A stretch of 5,438 bases of DNA from CAZIDL01 sp964537825 (lineage in GTDB: Bacteria; Bacteroidota; Bacteroidia; Flavobacteriales_D; CAYVSK01), in the NCBI GenBank assembly GCA_964537825.1, contig CAZIDL010000109.1:1-5438 (forward strand), written 5' to 3'. The notes beneath the pieces are model-generated. The model was not told the DNA's origin, made no database searches, and was given only the letters and a program-made list of their open reading frames with translations. The translations under genes were made by a program, and so were the position numbers. Shown piece by piece: positions 5,330 to 5,438 of the stretch (position 1 is its first letter; each line of letters opens with the position of its first letter).

Positions 5330-5344
5330 GGGATCGCGTCCTTT
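5328..5344. terminator. Possible bidirectional terminator between convergent genes
   Basis: AAGGGA (5328-5333) can pair with TCCTTT (5339-5344), including one G-T pair, around the loop TCGCG. It sits between the stop of the DinB gene (5327-5329) and the stop of the convergent synthase gene (5359-5357). The T run lies within the stem and the stem is weak, so the call rests mainly on position. Confidence 0.3.
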
Positions 5345-5356
5345 TCCTTAAAGCTT

Positions 5357-5438
5357 CTACTCGTTCTCGTTCCGGTAGATCATGGCATTGATGTTCATGC
5401 CGGCCCCGACGGATGCGAAGACGAGATGATCGCCTTCC
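5357..5438 (-). CDS. Ketoacyl-ACP synthase III family protein, C-terminal end (runs off the right edge)
   Basis: The last 26 codons are present, ending at TAG (5359-5357). The peptide begins EGDHLVFASVGAGMNINAM and ends YRNENE. The G-D-x-x-x-x-x-x-x-G-A-G pattern followed by a small hydrophobic strand is the usual C-terminal strand-loop of FabH-like beta-ketoacyl-ACP synthases, and VGAGMNINA is a form I associate with Bacteroidota homologues. These condense an acyl-CoA with malonyl-ACP at the start of fatty acid or related chain synthesis. The catalytic Cys, His and Asn lie beyond the window. Bacteroidota often carry several FabH-like paralogues, so no gene symbol is given. The gene is convergent with the DinB gene, with a 27-base gap. 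Confidence 0.7.
   Translation of the reverse strand, partial: EGDHLVFASVGAGMNINAMIYRNENE

Overview
The window looks like a stretch of a Bacteroidota chromosome of about 50% GC. Three observations support this. The best promoter matches follow the Bacteroidota -33/-7 pattern (TTTG ... TANNTTTG), with very short leaders and almost no Shine-Dalgarno sites. Several proteins match forms I know mainly from that phylum: the CGCCP-type rhodanese lipoprotein, the vWA protein with a DVTGSMSPY motif, and the DinB protein with PEGYWP. Most of the gene products are envelope proteins. No rRNA, tRNA, CRISPR array, insertion sequence or phage gene was seen.

Layout. The left edge (1-191, minus) holds the N-terminus of a membrane-anchored FMN-binding glutamate synthase family protein. 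Next come two more minus-strand genes: a rhodanese-like lipoprotein (317-844) and a large exported protein that joins a TonB C-terminal-like domain to a von Willebrand factor A domain (1009-2757). The 164-bp gap between these two contains what reads like a small frameshifted membrane-protein tail. Divergent from the vWA gene, on the plus strand, are two short coiled-coil lipoproteins whose reading frames touch (2954-3349 and 3367-3756), and then an outer-membrane beta-barrel protein (3910-4785). A possible 44-codon small ORF and a perfect 7-bp inverted repeat lie just before the barrel gene. A DinB-superfamily protein follows (4847-5329). The right edge (5357-5438, minus) is the C-terminus of a ketoacyl-ACP synthase III family enzyme, convergent with the DinB gene.

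How they may work together. Five consecutive genes (317-4785) encode exported proteins: a lipoprotein with an acidic, possibly surface-targeting start, a periplasmic TonB-like/vWA protein, two rod-like lipoproteins and a beta-barrel. This could be an envelope module, but the shared role is inferred from position only. The edge genes and the DinB gene look like ordinary neighbours. The points most worth checking are the TonB_C-vWA fusion, the paired lipoproteins with matching ends, the frameshifted small ORF, and the leader ORF with hairpin ahead of the barrel gene.
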